Positions 1 to 9,281 of a DNA stretch of 64,000 nt are shown here, piece by piece (within the stretch, counting starts at the first letter, position 1; each line of letters begins with the position of its first letter). The DNA lies in assembly GCF_007673095.1 (NCBI RefSeq), contig NZ_VDYZ01000009.1:62001-126000 (forward strand), in the 5' to 3' direction. The position numbers and the translations under genes are program-made. Origin of the DNA: Corynebacterium glyciniphilum AJ 3170. GTDB taxonomy: Bacteria > Actinomycetota > Actinomycetes > Mycobacteriales > Mycobacteriaceae. The notes beneath the pieces were generated by a model. It saw only the letters and a program-made list of their open reading frames with translations, was not told where the DNA came from and searched no databases.

Positions 1-960
1 GCCGGGGCCACCGCCCTGGCTTTCGGCCTCACCGCCTGTGCAGGCGGTGCGGACAGTGCCTCCGCCGACAACGGCGGCATCCGCATCGTCGCGTCCACCT
101 CCACCTGGGGCGACATCGCCCAGCAGGTCATCGACGATGTTGACGATGCTGCTGATGCTGACGGCGCCACCGACGCTGAGGACATCACGGTGGACACCAT
201 CCTCTCGGGCACCGACGACGACCCCCACGAGTACGAGGCCACCGCCCGGGACATCTCCACCATCCGGGACGCCGACATCGTCGTCGGCAACGGGGCCGGC
301 TACGACAACTGGCTCACCGACAACGCCGGGGACGATGCCGAGGTCATCACCGCCGCCCCGGTCGCTGAGGGACACGATCACGGCGACCATGCAGAGGAGG
401 CCGAGGAAACCGACCACGCCGACCACGCCGACCACGATCACGGCAGCGGCGTCCTCGAAGGCGAGGACAATCCGCATGTCTGGTTCGACATGGACCGCGT
501 CACCGAGTTCGCCGACAGTCTCGCCGCCCACCTCAACAGCCTCGACGACAACTTCCCGGCGGAAGCCACCGGTGTCCACGAGATGACCGACGGGTTCCGC
601 CAGCGGATCGCCGAGCTTCCCCACTCCCACGTCGTGCTCACCGAACCCGTGGCGGGTCTCCTGCTCCGCGGCTCAGAGGTCCACGACGTCACACCGGAAG
701 GATTCGCCCGGGCCGTCCTGAACGAAGGTGAGCCGTCCGTGGCCGATCTCTCGGCGACCCGCGATCTCATCACCGACGGCGAGGCGGACGCGTTGATCAC
801 CAACACCCAGTCCGAGAGCCAGGCGTCCCGCCAGCTCACCGACGCCGCCGAGGACAAGGACGTGCCGGTCGTCAACGTCACTGAAACGCCGGACAACGAC
901 GAGGACTTCGCCGACTACGTCGACGCCGCGATCACCGACCTCGAGGATGCGCTCGGCTAG
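1..960 (+). CDS. Zinc/manganese ABC transporter substrate-binding lipoprotein (5' truncated)
   Basis: Cluster A-I (ZnuA/TroA-type) binding protein that captures divalent metal outside the membrane for the ATPase and permease that follow. The reading frame is open from base 1, so only the first signal-peptide residues are missing. A lipobox LTAC puts the lipid-anchored Cys at bases 37-39. A DPHEYE stretch near base 220 and NPHVWFD near base 470 carry the metal-binding histidines typical of the family. Between them, bases 370-450 encode an Asp/His-rich loop with seven histidines, the mobile loop seen in zinc rather than manganese carriers. The stop codon directly abuts the ATG of the ATPase gene, so the three genes form one operon. 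Zinc is the best guess for substrate; manganese is not excluded. Confidence 0.85.
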   Translation, partial: AGATALAFGLTACAGGADSASADNGGIRIVASTSTWGDIAQQVIDDVDDAADADGATDAEDITVDTILSGTDDDPHEYEATARDISTIRDADIVVGNGAGYDNWLTDNAGDDAEVITAAPVAEGHDHGDHAEEAEETDHADHADHDHGSGVLEGEDNPHVWFDMDRVTEFADSLAAHLNSLDDNFPAEATGVHEMTDGFRQRIAELPHSHVVLTEPVAGLLLRGSEVHDVTPEGFARAVLNEGEPSVADLSATRDLITDGEADALITNTQSESQASRQLTDAAEDKDVPVVNVTETPDNDEDFADYVDAAITDLEDALG

Positions 961-1665
961 ATGTCCCTCCTGACCTTCACCGGCGCCAGCGTCGACCCCC
1001 TGTGGCACGACCTCACCCTGAGTGTCGAACCCGGGGAGTTCCTCACCGTCCTCGGGCCCAACGGGGTGGGGAAGTCCACCCTGCTCAATGCCGTCCTGGG
1101 GACCCGTCCCCTGTCGTCCGGCAGCGTCAGCGCGCCTGACCGGATCGGCTTCATCCCCCAGCAGCGCATGTTCGACACCGATCTGCCGATCCGGGTCCGC
1201 GACCTGGTGGGACTGTCCATCGAGCACGGGACGATGTCACGGCGACGTCCCCGCCGCTCCACCATCGACGCGGCGCTCGCCGAGGTCGGCGCGTCAGGTC
1301 TGGCCGACCGTCGGGTGGGTACGCTCTCCGGTGGCCAACAGCAGCTCGTCAGGCAGGCCCAGGCCATGGCCACCGACCCCGAGCTCCTCCTCTGCGACGA
1401 GCCGCTGCTCAGTCTCGACCTGTCGGCCCAACGGGCCGCGGTAGAGCTGCTCGACCGACGTCGACGGGAGTACGGTACCGCCGTCATCTTCGTCACCCAC
1501 AGCATCAACCCTGTCCTGGCGGTGACCGACCGGGTGCTCTACCTCGGTCCGGACGGACACGTCACCGGTGCCGTGGACGAGGTCATGACCGGCCCGGTGC
1601 TGTCCCGGCTCTACGGCACCGACGTGGACGTCGCCGAAGTCAACGGACGGATGGTGGTCGTGTGA
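961..1665 (+). CDS. Zinc/manganese ABC transporter ATP-binding protein
   Basis: Cytoplasmic ATPase that powers metal import, 234 residues, the usual size for ZnuC-type subunits. Visible motifs are Walker A GPNGVGKST (residues 32-40), the ABC signature LSGGQQQ (from 122), Walker B LLLCDEP (142-148) and the H-loop His near 180. The ATG follows the stop of the binding-protein gene with no spacer, and the end overlaps the permease start by 4 nt (GTGA), so translational coupling is likely. Substrate specificity is taken from the neighbouring His-rich binding protein, not from this sequence. Confidence 0.88.
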   Translation: MSLLTFTGASVDPLWHDLTLSVEPGEFLTVLGPNGVGKSTLLNAVLGTRPLSSGSVSAPDRIGFIPQQRMFDTDLPIRVRDLVGLSIEHGTMSRRRPRRSTIDAALAEVGASGLADRRVGTLSGGQQQLVRQAQAMATDPELLLCDEPLLSLDLSAQRAAVELLDRRRREYGTAVIFVTHSINPVLAVTDRVLYLGPDGHVTGAVDEVMTGPVLSRLYGTDVDVAEVNGRMVVV

Positions 1666-2546
1666 GCACCTGGGACCTGCTGCAGGTCGACTTCGTCCAG
1701 AACGCCCTGATGGCCTCGCTGCTCCTCGGCTTGGTCTCCGGTGCTCTCGCCCCGCTGATCGTGATGCGCAAGATGAGTTTCGCCGCCCACGCCACCGGCG
1801 AGCTGGCGCTCATGGGTGCCGCGGCCGCACTGCTGTTCGGGGTCAGTGTGACCACGGGCGCGGTTCTCGGCGCTGTGCTGGCGGCCGTCGTGCTCGCCCT
1901 GCTGGGGTTGAAGGAACAGGACGCCACCGTCGGCGTCGTCCTCGCCTTCGGCATGGGCCTGTCTGTCCTGTTCATCTACCTGTACCCGGGCCGGACATCG
2001 GAGGCCTACGCGCTACTCACCGGGCAGATCGTGGGAGTCTCCGGCGCGTCACTGGGCATCCTGGCACTGATGGCGGTCCTGGTCGTCGGAGCCGTCGCCG
2101 TGCTGTGGCGGCCGCTGTTGTTCGCCACTGTCGACCCGGTCATGGCGGCGGCGTCGGGCGTGCCGGTGAAACTGCTGGCCGCTGCATTCGCCGTGCTCAT
2201 CGGCATCGTCGCTTCCCAGGGTGTCCAGATCGTCGGGGCCCTGCTGCTGCTCGCCCTGTTGATCACTCCGGGCGCTGCGGCCGTACGGGTGACCTCGAAC
2301 CCGCTGCTGGCAGTCGCACTGTCCGCCCTGTTCGCGACCACCTCCGCCGCAGGCGGTCTGATACTCTCCCTGGAGCCGGGACTGCCGGTCAGCCCCTTCG
2401 TCACCTCGATCAGCTTCGCGATCTACCTCGTCTGCCGCGCCATCGGCTGGGCCCGTGGCCGCCGGGTGATCCGCGACGAATCACGCCAGCGGCGCAGCCA
2501 GCCCGAACTCCCCGCCGACCCGCATCACTCACAGAGCGTGAGTTGA
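1662..2546 (+). CDS. Zinc/manganese ABC transporter permease (ABC-3 family)
   Basis: Integral membrane subunit of the metal importer, 294 residues with roughly eight hydrophobic segments. The GTG start lies inside the stop of the ATPase gene (4-nt overlap). The APLIVMRKMSFAAHATGE segment after the first helix matches the ABC-3 (ZnuB/TroC) family, where this loop contacts the ATPase. The polar tail of about 30 residues (GRRVIRDESRQRR...) is probably cytoplasmic. It is the last gene of the operon and converges on rlmB. Confidence 0.86.
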   Translation: MSTWDLLQVDFVQNALMASLLLGLVSGALAPLIVMRKMSFAAHATGELALMGAAAALLFGVSVTTGAVLGAVLAAVVLALLGLKEQDATVGVVLAFGMGLSVLFIYLYPGRTSEAYALLTGQIVGVSGASLGILALMAVLVVGAVAVLWRPLLFATVDPVMAAASGVPVKLLAAAFAVLIGIVASQGVQIVGALLLLALLITPGAAAVRVTSNPLLAVALSALFATTSAAGGLILSLEPGLPVSPFVTSISFAIYLVCRAIGWARGRRVIRDESRQRRSQPELPADPHHSQSVS

Positions 2547-2635
2547 TCCCGTAGCGCCGGAGGAACACCGTCCTGCTTCAGGCGTCCGGCAGGTACTCCA
2601 CCCACATGTCACACATACATATACCCGCATGACAG

Positions 2636-2702
2636 CCTGAGTCCTCAGGTCAGCATTCGCCCCCGATTCCGACCTGAGCCCTCAACCTCCCCCTCCGGGG
2701 AG
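2636..2702. terminator. Overlapping hairpins between convergent znu-type operon and rlmB
   Basis: The convergent gap holds three inverted repeats. CCTGAG (2636-2641) can pair with CTCAGG (2644-2649). CTCAGGTC (2644-2651) can pair instead with GACCTGAG (2671-2678). CTCCCC (2687-2692) can pair with GGGGAG (2697-2702), followed by TTT on the plus strand. The first two are mutually exclusive. A bidirectional terminator is the simplest reading, but no long T-tract is present. Confidence 0.35.
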
Positions 2703-2704
2703 TT

Positions 2705-3655
2705 TCACCCCACGCGACGCTGGCGGGCGAACTCGCTGAGCACCACACCCGCCGCCACGGAGGCATTGAGGGACTCGACCCGCCCTGCCATCGGGATCGA
2801 CAGGATGTCGTCGCAGGTCTCCCCCACCAGACGCGAGAGCCCCTTCCCCTCGGATCCCACAACGACAACCACCGGGGTGGTCCCGTCATAGGTGTCGAGG
2901 GTGTGCTGACCGCCGGCATCAAGCCCCACAACCTGGTATCCGGACTGCTGGAACTGCTTCAGTGAGCGCACCAGGTTCGTCGCGCGGGCGACCGGCAGCC
3001 GTGCTGCCGTGCCGGCGGAGGTCCGCCATGCCACAGCGGTCACCGAGGCTGACCGACGCTCCGGGATGACCACGCCGTGCCCGCCGAATGCCGCGACCGA
3101 ACGGATCACCGCACCCAGGTTGCGTGGATCGGTGATGTTGTCCAGCACCACGATCATTCCCGGCCGACCCGAGGTCTGCACTGCGTCGATCAGGTCCTCG
3201 ACCTCGGCGTACTTGTACGGCGGCACCTGCAGGCCGATGCCCTGGTGCATGCCGTTTCCCGTCATCCGGTCCATCTCGTCGCGGCTGACCTCGAGCACGG
3301 CGATGCCACGCTCGGCGCAGGTGTGGACCGCCTCCGAGAGCCGGTCGTCATTGCCGGTGCCGACCGCGACATACAGCGCGGTGGCCGGAGCGTCCGCCCG
3401 CAGGCATTCGATCACCGGATTCCGTCCGACGACGAGTTCCGGCTGGTTGTCGGTGTCCCGGGGATTCTGGCGCCCGGAGTCGCGACGCTCCTTGGTCTTC
3501 TTCGCCTTGTACTTCGCGTGGTAGACGCGGTCCTCCGCCTTCGGGGTCGGCCCCTTGCCGGCGAGCCCCCGTCGCCGGGTGCCGCCGGAGCCCTTGTCCG
3601 AGCCCTTGCGCGCCGTCTTCCGTACCGCGCCGCGGCGCTTGTCGTTTCCTGCCAT
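2705..3655 (-). CDS. rlmB: 23S rRNA (guanosine-2'-O-)-methyltransferase RlmB (SpoU/TrmH family)
   Basis: SPOUT-class 2'-O-ribose methyltransferase that modifies 23S rRNA, 316 residues. The first 70 residues are Lys/Arg-rich ([18 protein letters not shown]...), as usual for actinobacterial members, followed by the substrate-binding domain ([13 protein letters not shown]) and the SPOUT domain. Motif 1 ([16 protein letters not shown]), motif 2 ([10 protein letters not shown]) and motif 3 ([17 protein letters not shown]) are all present. The start is the ATG at 3655; the open frame extends upstream but only antisense to the next gene. In mycobacteria the homologue lies next to cysS; here three genes separate them. 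Confidence 0.9.
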   Translation of the reverse strand: MAGNDKRRGAVRKTARKGSDKGSGGTRRRGLAGKGPTPKAEDRVYHAKYKAKKTKERRDSGRQNPRDTDNQPELVVGRNPVIECLRADAPATALYVAVGTGNDDRLSEAVHTCAERGIAVLEVSRDEMDRMTGNGMHQGIGLQVPPYKYAEVEDLIDAVQTSGRPGMIVVLDNITDPRNLGAVIRSVAAFGGHGVVIPERRSASVTAVAWRTSAGTAARLPVARATNLVRSLKQFQQSGYQVVGLDAGGQHTLDTYDGTTPVVVVVGSEGKGLSRLVGETCDDILSIPMAGRVESLNASVAAGVVLSEFARQRRVG

Positions 3656-3724
3656 GGCGACCAGACTACCCTGCACGTTCGTCCTGTTCCCAACACCGTC
3701 GCCGCACGGTATCCTCTGCTGGTT

Positions 3725-5149
3725 ATGACGCCTCAGGAATCGTCCTCTCCCCTGCACGACGGCATGTCTGTCGGCAGTTCCCTGACCCGGACCGAACGGC
3801 TCGACCGCCTGCCTGTGACCCGACGGCACGTGAAACTGCTGGACGGTTCCGGAATCGGGTGGGCGTTGGACGCGATGGACGTCGGTCTCATCGGCTTCAT
3901 CATGGCCGCACTCACGACCCACTGGGGGCTCACCCACACCGAGACCTCGTGGCTGGCATCCGCAGGATTCATCGGCATGGCCCTGGGCGCCACTTTCGGC
4001 GGCCTGCTGGCGGACCGTTTCGGACGGCGGAACGTCTTCGCCGTCACCCTTCTGGTGTACGGCTTGGCGACCGGGGCGTCCGCCCTGGCCGGTGGACTCG
4101 CCGTGCTGATCGCCCTGCGTTTCCTCGTCGGACTGGGACTCGGGGCGGAACTTCCGGTGGCGTCCACGCTGATCTCCGAGTTCGCGCCGCGTAAGGTCCG
4201 GGGGCGCATGGTGGTGATCCTCGAGGCGTTCTGGGCCGTGGGCTGGCTGGCGGCCGCGGTGATCGGCGCGTTCATCATCCCGCTGAACGACAACGGGTGG
4301 CGCTGGGCACTGGCCCTGGGCATGGTGCCCGCCTTCTACGCCCTCTACGTGCGGATGAAACTGCCGGAGTCCGTTCGTTTCCTGGAGGCCAAGGGTCGCC
4401 ACTCCGAGGCGGAGGACATCGTCACAGGTTTCGAGGCGTCGGAGCCGACGCGCCTGCGGTTCCAGGGCGAACCACATTCCTCTGACGCATCCCGAGTCCT
4501 CGACGAAACGCAGCAGGACGCAGCGATTGTCGGCGGGAACTCAGAGACAGCCGGCTCAGCATCGGGTATCTGGTCGTCAGTACTGCGACGCCGCACTACC
4601 GCACTGTGGACGATCTGGTTCTGCATCAACCTCAGCTACTACGGCGCCTTCACCTGGATTCCTTCGATCCTGGTCGATCAGGGCTACACGCTGGTGAAAT
4701 CGTTCACGTTCACCCTGATCATCACGCTGGCCCAGCTGCCGGGGTATGCGGTGGCCGCTTTCCTCATCGAGAAGTGGGGACGTCGGAGCACCCTGGCCAC
4801 CTTCCTCGCCGGATCAGCGGTGGCCGCCGGACTCTACGGTTTCGCAGGTGTGGAGTGGCAGATCATCGCCGCCGGATGTCTGCTGTCTTTCTTCAACCTC
4901 GGGGCGTGGGGCGCGCTGTATGCCATCGGCCCGGAGCTCTACCCGACGACAATGCGTGCCCGGGGCACGGGAGCAGCGACCGGGTTCGGACGGATCGCGT
5001 CGATCCTCGCACCACTGATCGTGCCGCCCCTGCTGGTGTTCGGGGGTATGCCGGTCCTGTTCGCACTGTTCGGCACGGCATTCGCCGTCGCCGCGGTGGC
5101 CGCGCTGGCGCTGCCTGAGCTGAAGGGGACCCGTCTGGCGGAGCGGTAG
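3725..5149 (+). CDS. niaP: MFS transporter, NiaP-like (probable nicotinate importer)
   Basis: Twelve-helix major facilitator, 474 residues. It resembles the B. subtilis niacin permease NiaP over most of its length as I recall that protein: DAMDVG in helix 1, motif [43 protein letters not shown], and in the second half [21 protein letters not shown] and [13 protein letters not shown]. The central loop of about 60 residues is cytoplasmic. The ATG at 3725 follows a GGTT spacer and begins 69 nt from the divergent rlmB start. Other metabolite:H+ symporters share these motifs, so the substrate remains an inference. Confidence 0.72.
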   Translation: MTPQESSSPLHDGMSVGSSLTRTERLDRLPVTRRHVKLLDGSGIGWALDAMDVGLIGFIMAALTTHWGLTHTETSWLASAGFIGMALGATFGGLLADRFGRRNVFAVTLLVYGLATGASALAGGLAVLIALRFLVGLGLGAELPVASTLISEFAPRKVRGRMVVILEAFWAVGWLAAAVIGAFIIPLNDNGWRWALALGMVPAFYALYVRMKLPESVRFLEAKGRHSEAEDIVTGFEASEPTRLRFQGEPHSSDASRVLDETQQDAAIVGGNSETAGSASGIWSSVLRRRTTALWTIWFCINLSYYGAFTWIPSILVDQGYTLVKSFTFTLIITLAQLPGYAVAAFLIEKWGRRSTLATFLAGSAVAAGLYGFAGVEWQIIAAGCLLSFFNLGAWGALYAIGPELYPTTMRARGTGAATGFGRIASILAPLIVPPLLVFGGMPVLFALFGTAFAVAAVAALALPELKGTRLAER

Positions 5150-5162
5150 GCGGGAAGCCGTC

Positions 5163-5630
5163 TTGACCGTTCATCAGCACCCGGAAGTGATACGTACCTT
5201 CGGCCACCTCCCTGAACCGTATGATGATCTTGATACGGAGGTATACGGGAACCGCCAACTCCAGCGGACGAAGTCCCGGACATACAAGATCGCAGCCTGG
5301 AGCGCGATCGTCGGCGGACACGATTTCTTCCTCGGTCGCTATGCCAGAGGAACGGGAAAAACTCTCTATCTCTTCGCCGCCCTGTTGTGTTTCTCGCTTC
5401 CGTACAACAATGCACTGGGCGTCGTACTGACATCCGGGGCCGTCGCCGGGCACTTCTTGTCGGTCCGCTCCGTCGCCCACATGAGTGAAGACGCCCCGGT
5501 GTTTCAGTCGGTAACACCGGCCTCCGTCCTCAACGTCATCTATTTCCTGTTCGTTAGTCCCTTCTGGGGTGTCGACTACTGGTCCTCCAAGGAGAACCGA
5601 AAGAAGCAGCGGCGAGGACTTTTCCGCTAG
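5163..5630 (+). CDS. TM2-domain membrane protein
   Basis: 155-residue small membrane protein beginning at a TTG, the only in-frame candidate that keeps the full polar N-terminus. Residues about 42-90 match the TM2 domain: a first helix, then GGHDFFLGRYARGTGK (the G-x-H-x-F-x-x-G-R turn) and a second helix. A further hydrophobic segment lies near residues 120-140, and the C-terminus is basic (KENRKKQRRGLFR). It starts 13 nt after the NiaP-like gene and may be co-transcribed. TM2 proteins have no agreed biochemical role. Confidence 0.6.
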   Translation: MTVHQHPEVIRTFGHLPEPYDDLDTEVYGNRQLQRTKSRTYKIAAWSAIVGGHDFFLGRYARGTGKTLYLFAALLCFSLPYNNALGVVLTSGAVAGHFLSVRSVAHMSEDAPVFQSVTPASVLNVIYFLFVSPFWGVDYWSSKENRKKQRRGLFR

Positions 5631-5831
5631 AAGAACCGTGCCTGACACGCCAGGAGACACCACGCCTTTTGCGCGATACCCCGTATTCACTGTCACCCGG
5701 TGCCGGTGACTGAGTTCTGACCTCTCTGCCCCTGTTCGTCGGCTAGGCCGTCAACTCGACCCCTCTGATGAAGACGTCGACGCGCTGGAATCCGCCCGCA
5801 CCCGATCCACCGCAGAACCGATGGAACTTCC

Positions 5832-6254
5832 GTGGTCGTCCTCGACACCAATGTCGTGTCCGAGGCCATGCGCCCACGACCTGACCCCTCAGTCATCACT
5901 TGGTTGAACGACCAGGCCGCAGACACGCTTTTTCTGTCTAGCGTCTCTCTCGCGGAGCTACTCTTCGGAATCGGCGCGCTTCCCGAGGGGAAACGCAGAG
6001 AACATCTGTCCACGGCACTCAATCAACTCATGACACTCTTCTCCGGTCGCGTCCTTCCGTTCGACACCGACTCGGCGCGTCACTACGCACAGATCGTGGT
6101 GGCCTCACAGAGGCTCGGACGACCACTGGCAGTAGCAGACGGATACATCGCCGCCACCGCGTCCGCCCACGGTTATTCGGTCGCGACGCGGAATGTCAGC
6201 GACTTCGAATCCACCGGGGTGAACCTCATCAATCCCTGGGCGGAACAGAGATAG
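5832..6254 (+). CDS. vapC: PIN-domain ribonuclease toxin, VapC/FitB type
   Basis: 140-residue PIN nuclease. The four acidic active-site positions are visible: DTNV at the N-terminus (Asp5), Glu in SLAELLFG, Asp in DTDSA, and Asp in VADGYIAA. The GTG start is used because no ATG precedes the catalytic DTN. In this family the antitoxin normally lies directly upstream, yet 5640-5831 has no intact open frame. One frame across 5710-5830 reads as an uninterrupted acidic peptide without a usable start and could be an antitoxin remnant. This copy may therefore be an orphan or inactive. The gene is AT-richer than its neighbours at several positions. Confidence 0.8.
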   Translation: MVVLDTNVVSEAMRPRPDPSVITWLNDQAADTLFLSSVSLAELLFGIGALPEGKRREHLSTALNQLMTLFSGRVLPFDTDSARHYAQIVVASQRLGRPLAVADGYIAATASAHGYSVATRNVSDFESTGVNLINPWAEQR

Positions 6255-6304
6255 CCCTGGAGCGCCGAATGTCACCCGTGCCGTTGTCCGCGCAACGCGG
6301 CCCC

Positions 6305-7723
6305 CTACCCCAGTGACCAGGTCGCCCCCTCCGGGGTGTCGGTGACGACCACCCCGGCTTCCTTCAGCCGGTCCCGCACTTCATCGGCGGTGGCGAAGTC
6401 CTTCTCCGCGCGGGCCGCAGCACGGCGGTCCAGCTCGGCACGCACCAGGACGTCCAACGCTGACGTCGCACCGTCCGACGCATCGGCGCCGATCCCCAGC
6501 CCACGCCCCTGCGCAGACGGCCCGGACCATGTCGCCGACAACGGGTCCACACCGAGGACACCGGCCATCGCCCGCACGGCACCGGCGATCTCCGTCAACC
6601 GCTCACGGTCACCGGACTCGAGAGCCTTGTTGCCCTCCCGCACGGCATCATGGATGACGGCCAGCGACTGCGGGACGGACAGATCGTCGTCCAACGCCTC
6701 CTCAAACGACGGCAGCCAGGAACCTGTCTCGACCTCACCGAGGATCTCCACAGCACGGGCCAGGAACTTCTCGATCCGGCGGAAACCTGCGGCCGCCTCC
6801 TGCAACGCAGACTCCGAGTACTCCAGCATCGAGCGGTAGTGCGCCGAGCCCAGGTAGTAGCGCAACTCGATCGGACGGACCTGGGTGAGGATGTTCGGCA
6901 CGGAGAGCACGTTGCCCAGAGACTTGGACATCTTCTCGCCCGACATCGTCACCCAGCCGTTGTGCAGCCACAGGCGGGCGAAGCCGTCTCCGGCGGCATG
7001 CGCCTGGGCCGCCTCGTTCTCGTGGTGGGGGAACTGCAGGTCCATGCCACCGGCGTGGATGTCGAACTCCGCACCGAGGTACTTGCGCGACATCGCCGAG
7101 CACTCGATGTGCCAGCCGGGACGTCCGTAGCCCCACGGGGTGTCCCACCCCGGTTCACCCGGTTTCGCCGACTTCCACATGGCGAAGTCGCGCGGGTCCT
7201 CCTTGCCGGGGGCGGCGTCCTCGCCCTGGTCCAGTTCGTCGAGCTTCTGGTGCGAGAGGAAACCGTACTCCGGGACCCGCGCCGTGCGGCAGTACACCGA
7301 ACCGTCCTCCGTGGCGTAGGCGAGGTCGGCGTCGATGATGCGCTGGATGTAGGCGATCATCTCCGGGATGTGGCCCGTGGCACGCGGTTCGACGGACGGC
7401 GGTGTCACTCCGAGCAGGTCATAGGCGCGGGAAAACTCCCGCTCGTGAGTGGCGGCCCATTCCCACCAGGGACGGCCGTGCTCGGCGGACTTGGTGAGGA
7501 TCTTGTCGTCGATGTCTGTAACATTGCGCACGAAAGCGACATCGAGCCCCTTGGCCTCGAGCCAGTTGCGCAGGATGTCGAACGCCACCCCGGAACGCAC
7601 ATGTCCGATGTGCGGAATGGACTGCACGGTCGCACCACACAGGTAGACCGACGCGTGTCCTTCCTGCAGCGGAACGAAGTCCTGGAGTTCACGGGTCGCG
7701 GTGTCGAAGAATCGCAGAGTCAC
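6305..7723 (-). CDS. cysS: Cysteinyl-tRNA synthetase
   Basis: Class I aminoacyl-tRNA synthetase that charges tRNA-Cys in the cytoplasm, 472 residues. The zinc ligand Cys29 (YLCGATV), the HIGH signature PHIGH (37-41), the zinc-site region GWHIECSAM and HHENEAAQ, and KMSKS (265-269) are all present, followed by the DALR anticodon-binding domain. The GTG at 7723 gives the standard N-terminus [13 protein letters not shown]. The paralogue MshC shares the fold, but the KMSKS spacing and full DALR domain favour CysS. It is divergent from the FAH gene with only 28 nt between starts. Confidence 0.93.
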   Translation of the reverse strand: MTLRFFDTATRELQDFVPLQEGHASVYLCGATVQSIPHIGHVRSGVAFDILRNWLEAKGLDVAFVRNVTDIDDKILTKSAEHGRPWWEWAATHEREFSRAYDLLGVTPPSVEPRATGHIPEMIAYIQRIIDADLAYATEDGSVYCRTARVPEYGFLSHQKLDELDQGEDAAPGKEDPRDFAMWKSAKPGEPGWDTPWGYGRPGWHIECSAMSRKYLGAEFDIHAGGMDLQFPHHENEAAQAHAAGDGFARLWLHNGWVTMSGEKMSKSLGNVLSVPNILTQVRPIELRYYLGSAHYRSMLEYSESALQEAAAGFRRIEKFLARAVEILGEVETGSWLPSFEEALDDDLSVPQSLAVIHDAVREGNKALESGDRERLTEIAGAVRAMAGVLGVDPLSATWSGPSAQGRGLGIGADASDGATSALDVLVRAELDRRAAARAEKDFATADEVRDRLKEAGVVVTDTPEGATWSLG

Positions 7724-7751
7724 AACTGACAGTCTAGACGGGAGAGACCCC

Positions 7752-8627
7752 ATGAAACTTGCGACGGTCCGGATCGACGGCTCACGGTGCACGATCCGGG
7801 TGGACAGCGTCGACGACGCACCGGACGGGGGCTCGGTCACCGGACGCATCGTGGACCGTCGCGAGCTCGGCGCCCTGCTCACCGCCAATCCCACCGGTAT
7901 ACGCGGCACCGTGGAATCCGGCCTGCGGCGGGACGGCGACGAGGTCACCGTCCCCCTGACCGACCTCCTGCCGGTCATCCCCTCCCCCTCGAAGGTCTTC
8001 TGCGTCGGCCTGAACTACCGGGAGCACATCGAGGAGATGGGGCACCCGATCCCGGACCATCCGACCCTGTTCGTGAAGTACCCGTCCGCACTGACCGCCC
8101 CCTACGCGGAGGTCACCATACCGGCGGGGATGACCGACAAGGCGGACTACGAAGGTGAACTCGCGGTGGTCATCGGCTCCCGGCTGGCCGGCGCCCGCGG
8201 TGGTGCGACCGCCGAGGAGGCACGGGCGGCCATCGGCGGCTACGCCGTGATGAACGATTTCTCACAGCGCGACTGGCAGTACCGCACCCAGCAGTGGCTG
8301 CAGGGGAAGAACCTCGACCGGTCGTCCGCCTTCGGTCCGTGGCTGACGGTGGCGGACGACTACGACCCCGTGGCCGAGGGTGCCGTTCTCCGCACGTGGG
8401 TCAACGGCGATCTCCGGCAGGAGCACTCCACGTCCGACCTGGTGTTCCCCCCGGTGGATCTGGTCCGGTACATCTCGAACTTCGCCACGCTGGAGCCCGG
8501 CGACGTGATCGTCACGGGTACCCCGGAGGGGGTCGGTGCAGGTTCCGGCCGTTTCCTCAGTGACGGCGACGTGGTGCGCATCGAGGTCGACGGCCTCGGC
8601 GCCGTGGAATCCACCATCCGGATGTGA
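7752..8627 (+). CDS. Fumarylacetoacetate hydrolase family protein
   Basis: 291-residue FAH-fold enzyme. The catalytic domain starts near residue 75 ([17 protein letters not shown]). The metal-binding carboxylates lie in [10 protein letters not shown] (D-x-E-x-E equivalent) and in NDFSQRDWQ; the C-terminal signature is [13 protein letters not shown]. Members are fumarylpyruvate or acylpyruvate hydrolases, HHDD isomerases or oxaloacetate decarboxylases, and sequence alone does not separate them. A good ribosome site (GGGAGAG) sits 6 nt before the ATG. No aromatic-degradation operon flanks it. Confidence 0.85.
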   Translation: MKLATVRIDGSRCTIRVDSVDDAPDGGSVTGRIVDRRELGALLTANPTGIRGTVESGLRRDGDEVTVPLTDLLPVIPSPSKVFCVGLNYREHIEEMGHPIPDHPTLFVKYPSALTAPYAEVTIPAGMTDKADYEGELAVVIGSRLAGARGGATAEEARAAIGGYAVMNDFSQRDWQYRTQQWLQGKNLDRSSAFGPWLTVADDYDPVAEGAVLRTWVNGDLRQEHSTSDLVFPPVDLVRYISNFATLEPGDVIVTGTPEGVGAGSGRFLSDGDVVRIEVDGLGAVESTIRM

Positions 8628-8709
8628 ACGCACTGCCCCTGCCGGGACCACGCTTTGATAGGGTCAGCTCAGTACGCTTACCCTGACCTACGCACCTCCG
8701 GAGTACCTC

Positions 8710-9264
8710 ATGACCCTTCGCACCACCCGCCCGACGCGCCGCGCAGCCGCCCTCGCCGCCACCGCTGTCCTCGCCCTGGGCCTCACCGCCTGCTCCAGCG
8801 ATTCCGATGATTCTGCGGAGTCAACGGACTCTACAGACTCGACGGCCCCGACGACGGCAGCCGACTCAGCCTCCGAAGGCTCTGCATCCGACGGCCCCCT
8901 CTCGGTGGACAAGGCCGACGGTCTCACCGCAGGCGACACCGTCACGGTCACGCTGGACGGACTGGACACCGAACAGAACTACTACGTCGCTGTCGCCACG
9001 ACCGACGGCGAGAGCAGCGACCCGTCGACCTACGCCGGTGAGATGAGCGACTGGGCGCGCGTCGTCCCCGAGGGAGAGGAGGGTGGCACCGCCACCTTCG
9101 ACGCCGACGGCAACGCCGAGTTCGACCTGACCGTCCAGGCCACCAACGAGGACGGCACCGTGGACTGCACCACCGACTCGTGCTCGCTGAAGCTGGTCAC
9201 CGACCACGCCTCGACTCCCCCGTTCTCGGACGTCGCGTCCGTCCCCGTGACCTTCGAGGAGTGA
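8710..9264 (+). CDS. Exported lipoprotein with a neocarzinostatin-family domain
   Basis: 184-residue lipoprotein. Residues 1-26 form a signal peptide with twin arginines (TRRAAALAATAVLALGL) ending in lipobox LTAC. A Ser/Asp/Thr-rich linker of about 35 residues follows. Residues about 65-184 match the neocarzinostatin fold: an initial ADGLTAGDTVTVTLDGL strand pair, then DADGNAEFDLTV, and the GTVDCTTDSCSLKL disulfide hairpin that is diagnostic of chromoprotein apoproteins. In actinobacteria such domains also occur in surface proteins unrelated to enediyne binding, so no ligand is proposed. The gene stands alone, convergent with the response regulator. Confidence 0.68.
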   Translation: MTLRTTRPTRRAAALAATAVLALGLTACSSDSDDSAESTDSTDSTAPTTAADSASEGSASDGPLSVDKADGLTAGDTVTVTLDGLDTEQNYYVAVATTDGESSDPSTYAGEMSDWARVVPEGEEGGTATFDADGNAEFDLTVQATNEDGTVDCTTDSCSLKLVTDHASTPPFSDVASVPVTFEE

Positions 9265-9281
9265 CACGGTAGCCCCCGGGA

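Noticed and set aside
8641..8709. GGTCAG...CTGACC repeat as an operator for the neocarzinostatin-like lipoprotein
   Set aside because: Only six paired bases with a long spacer; expected by chance in GC-rich DNA.
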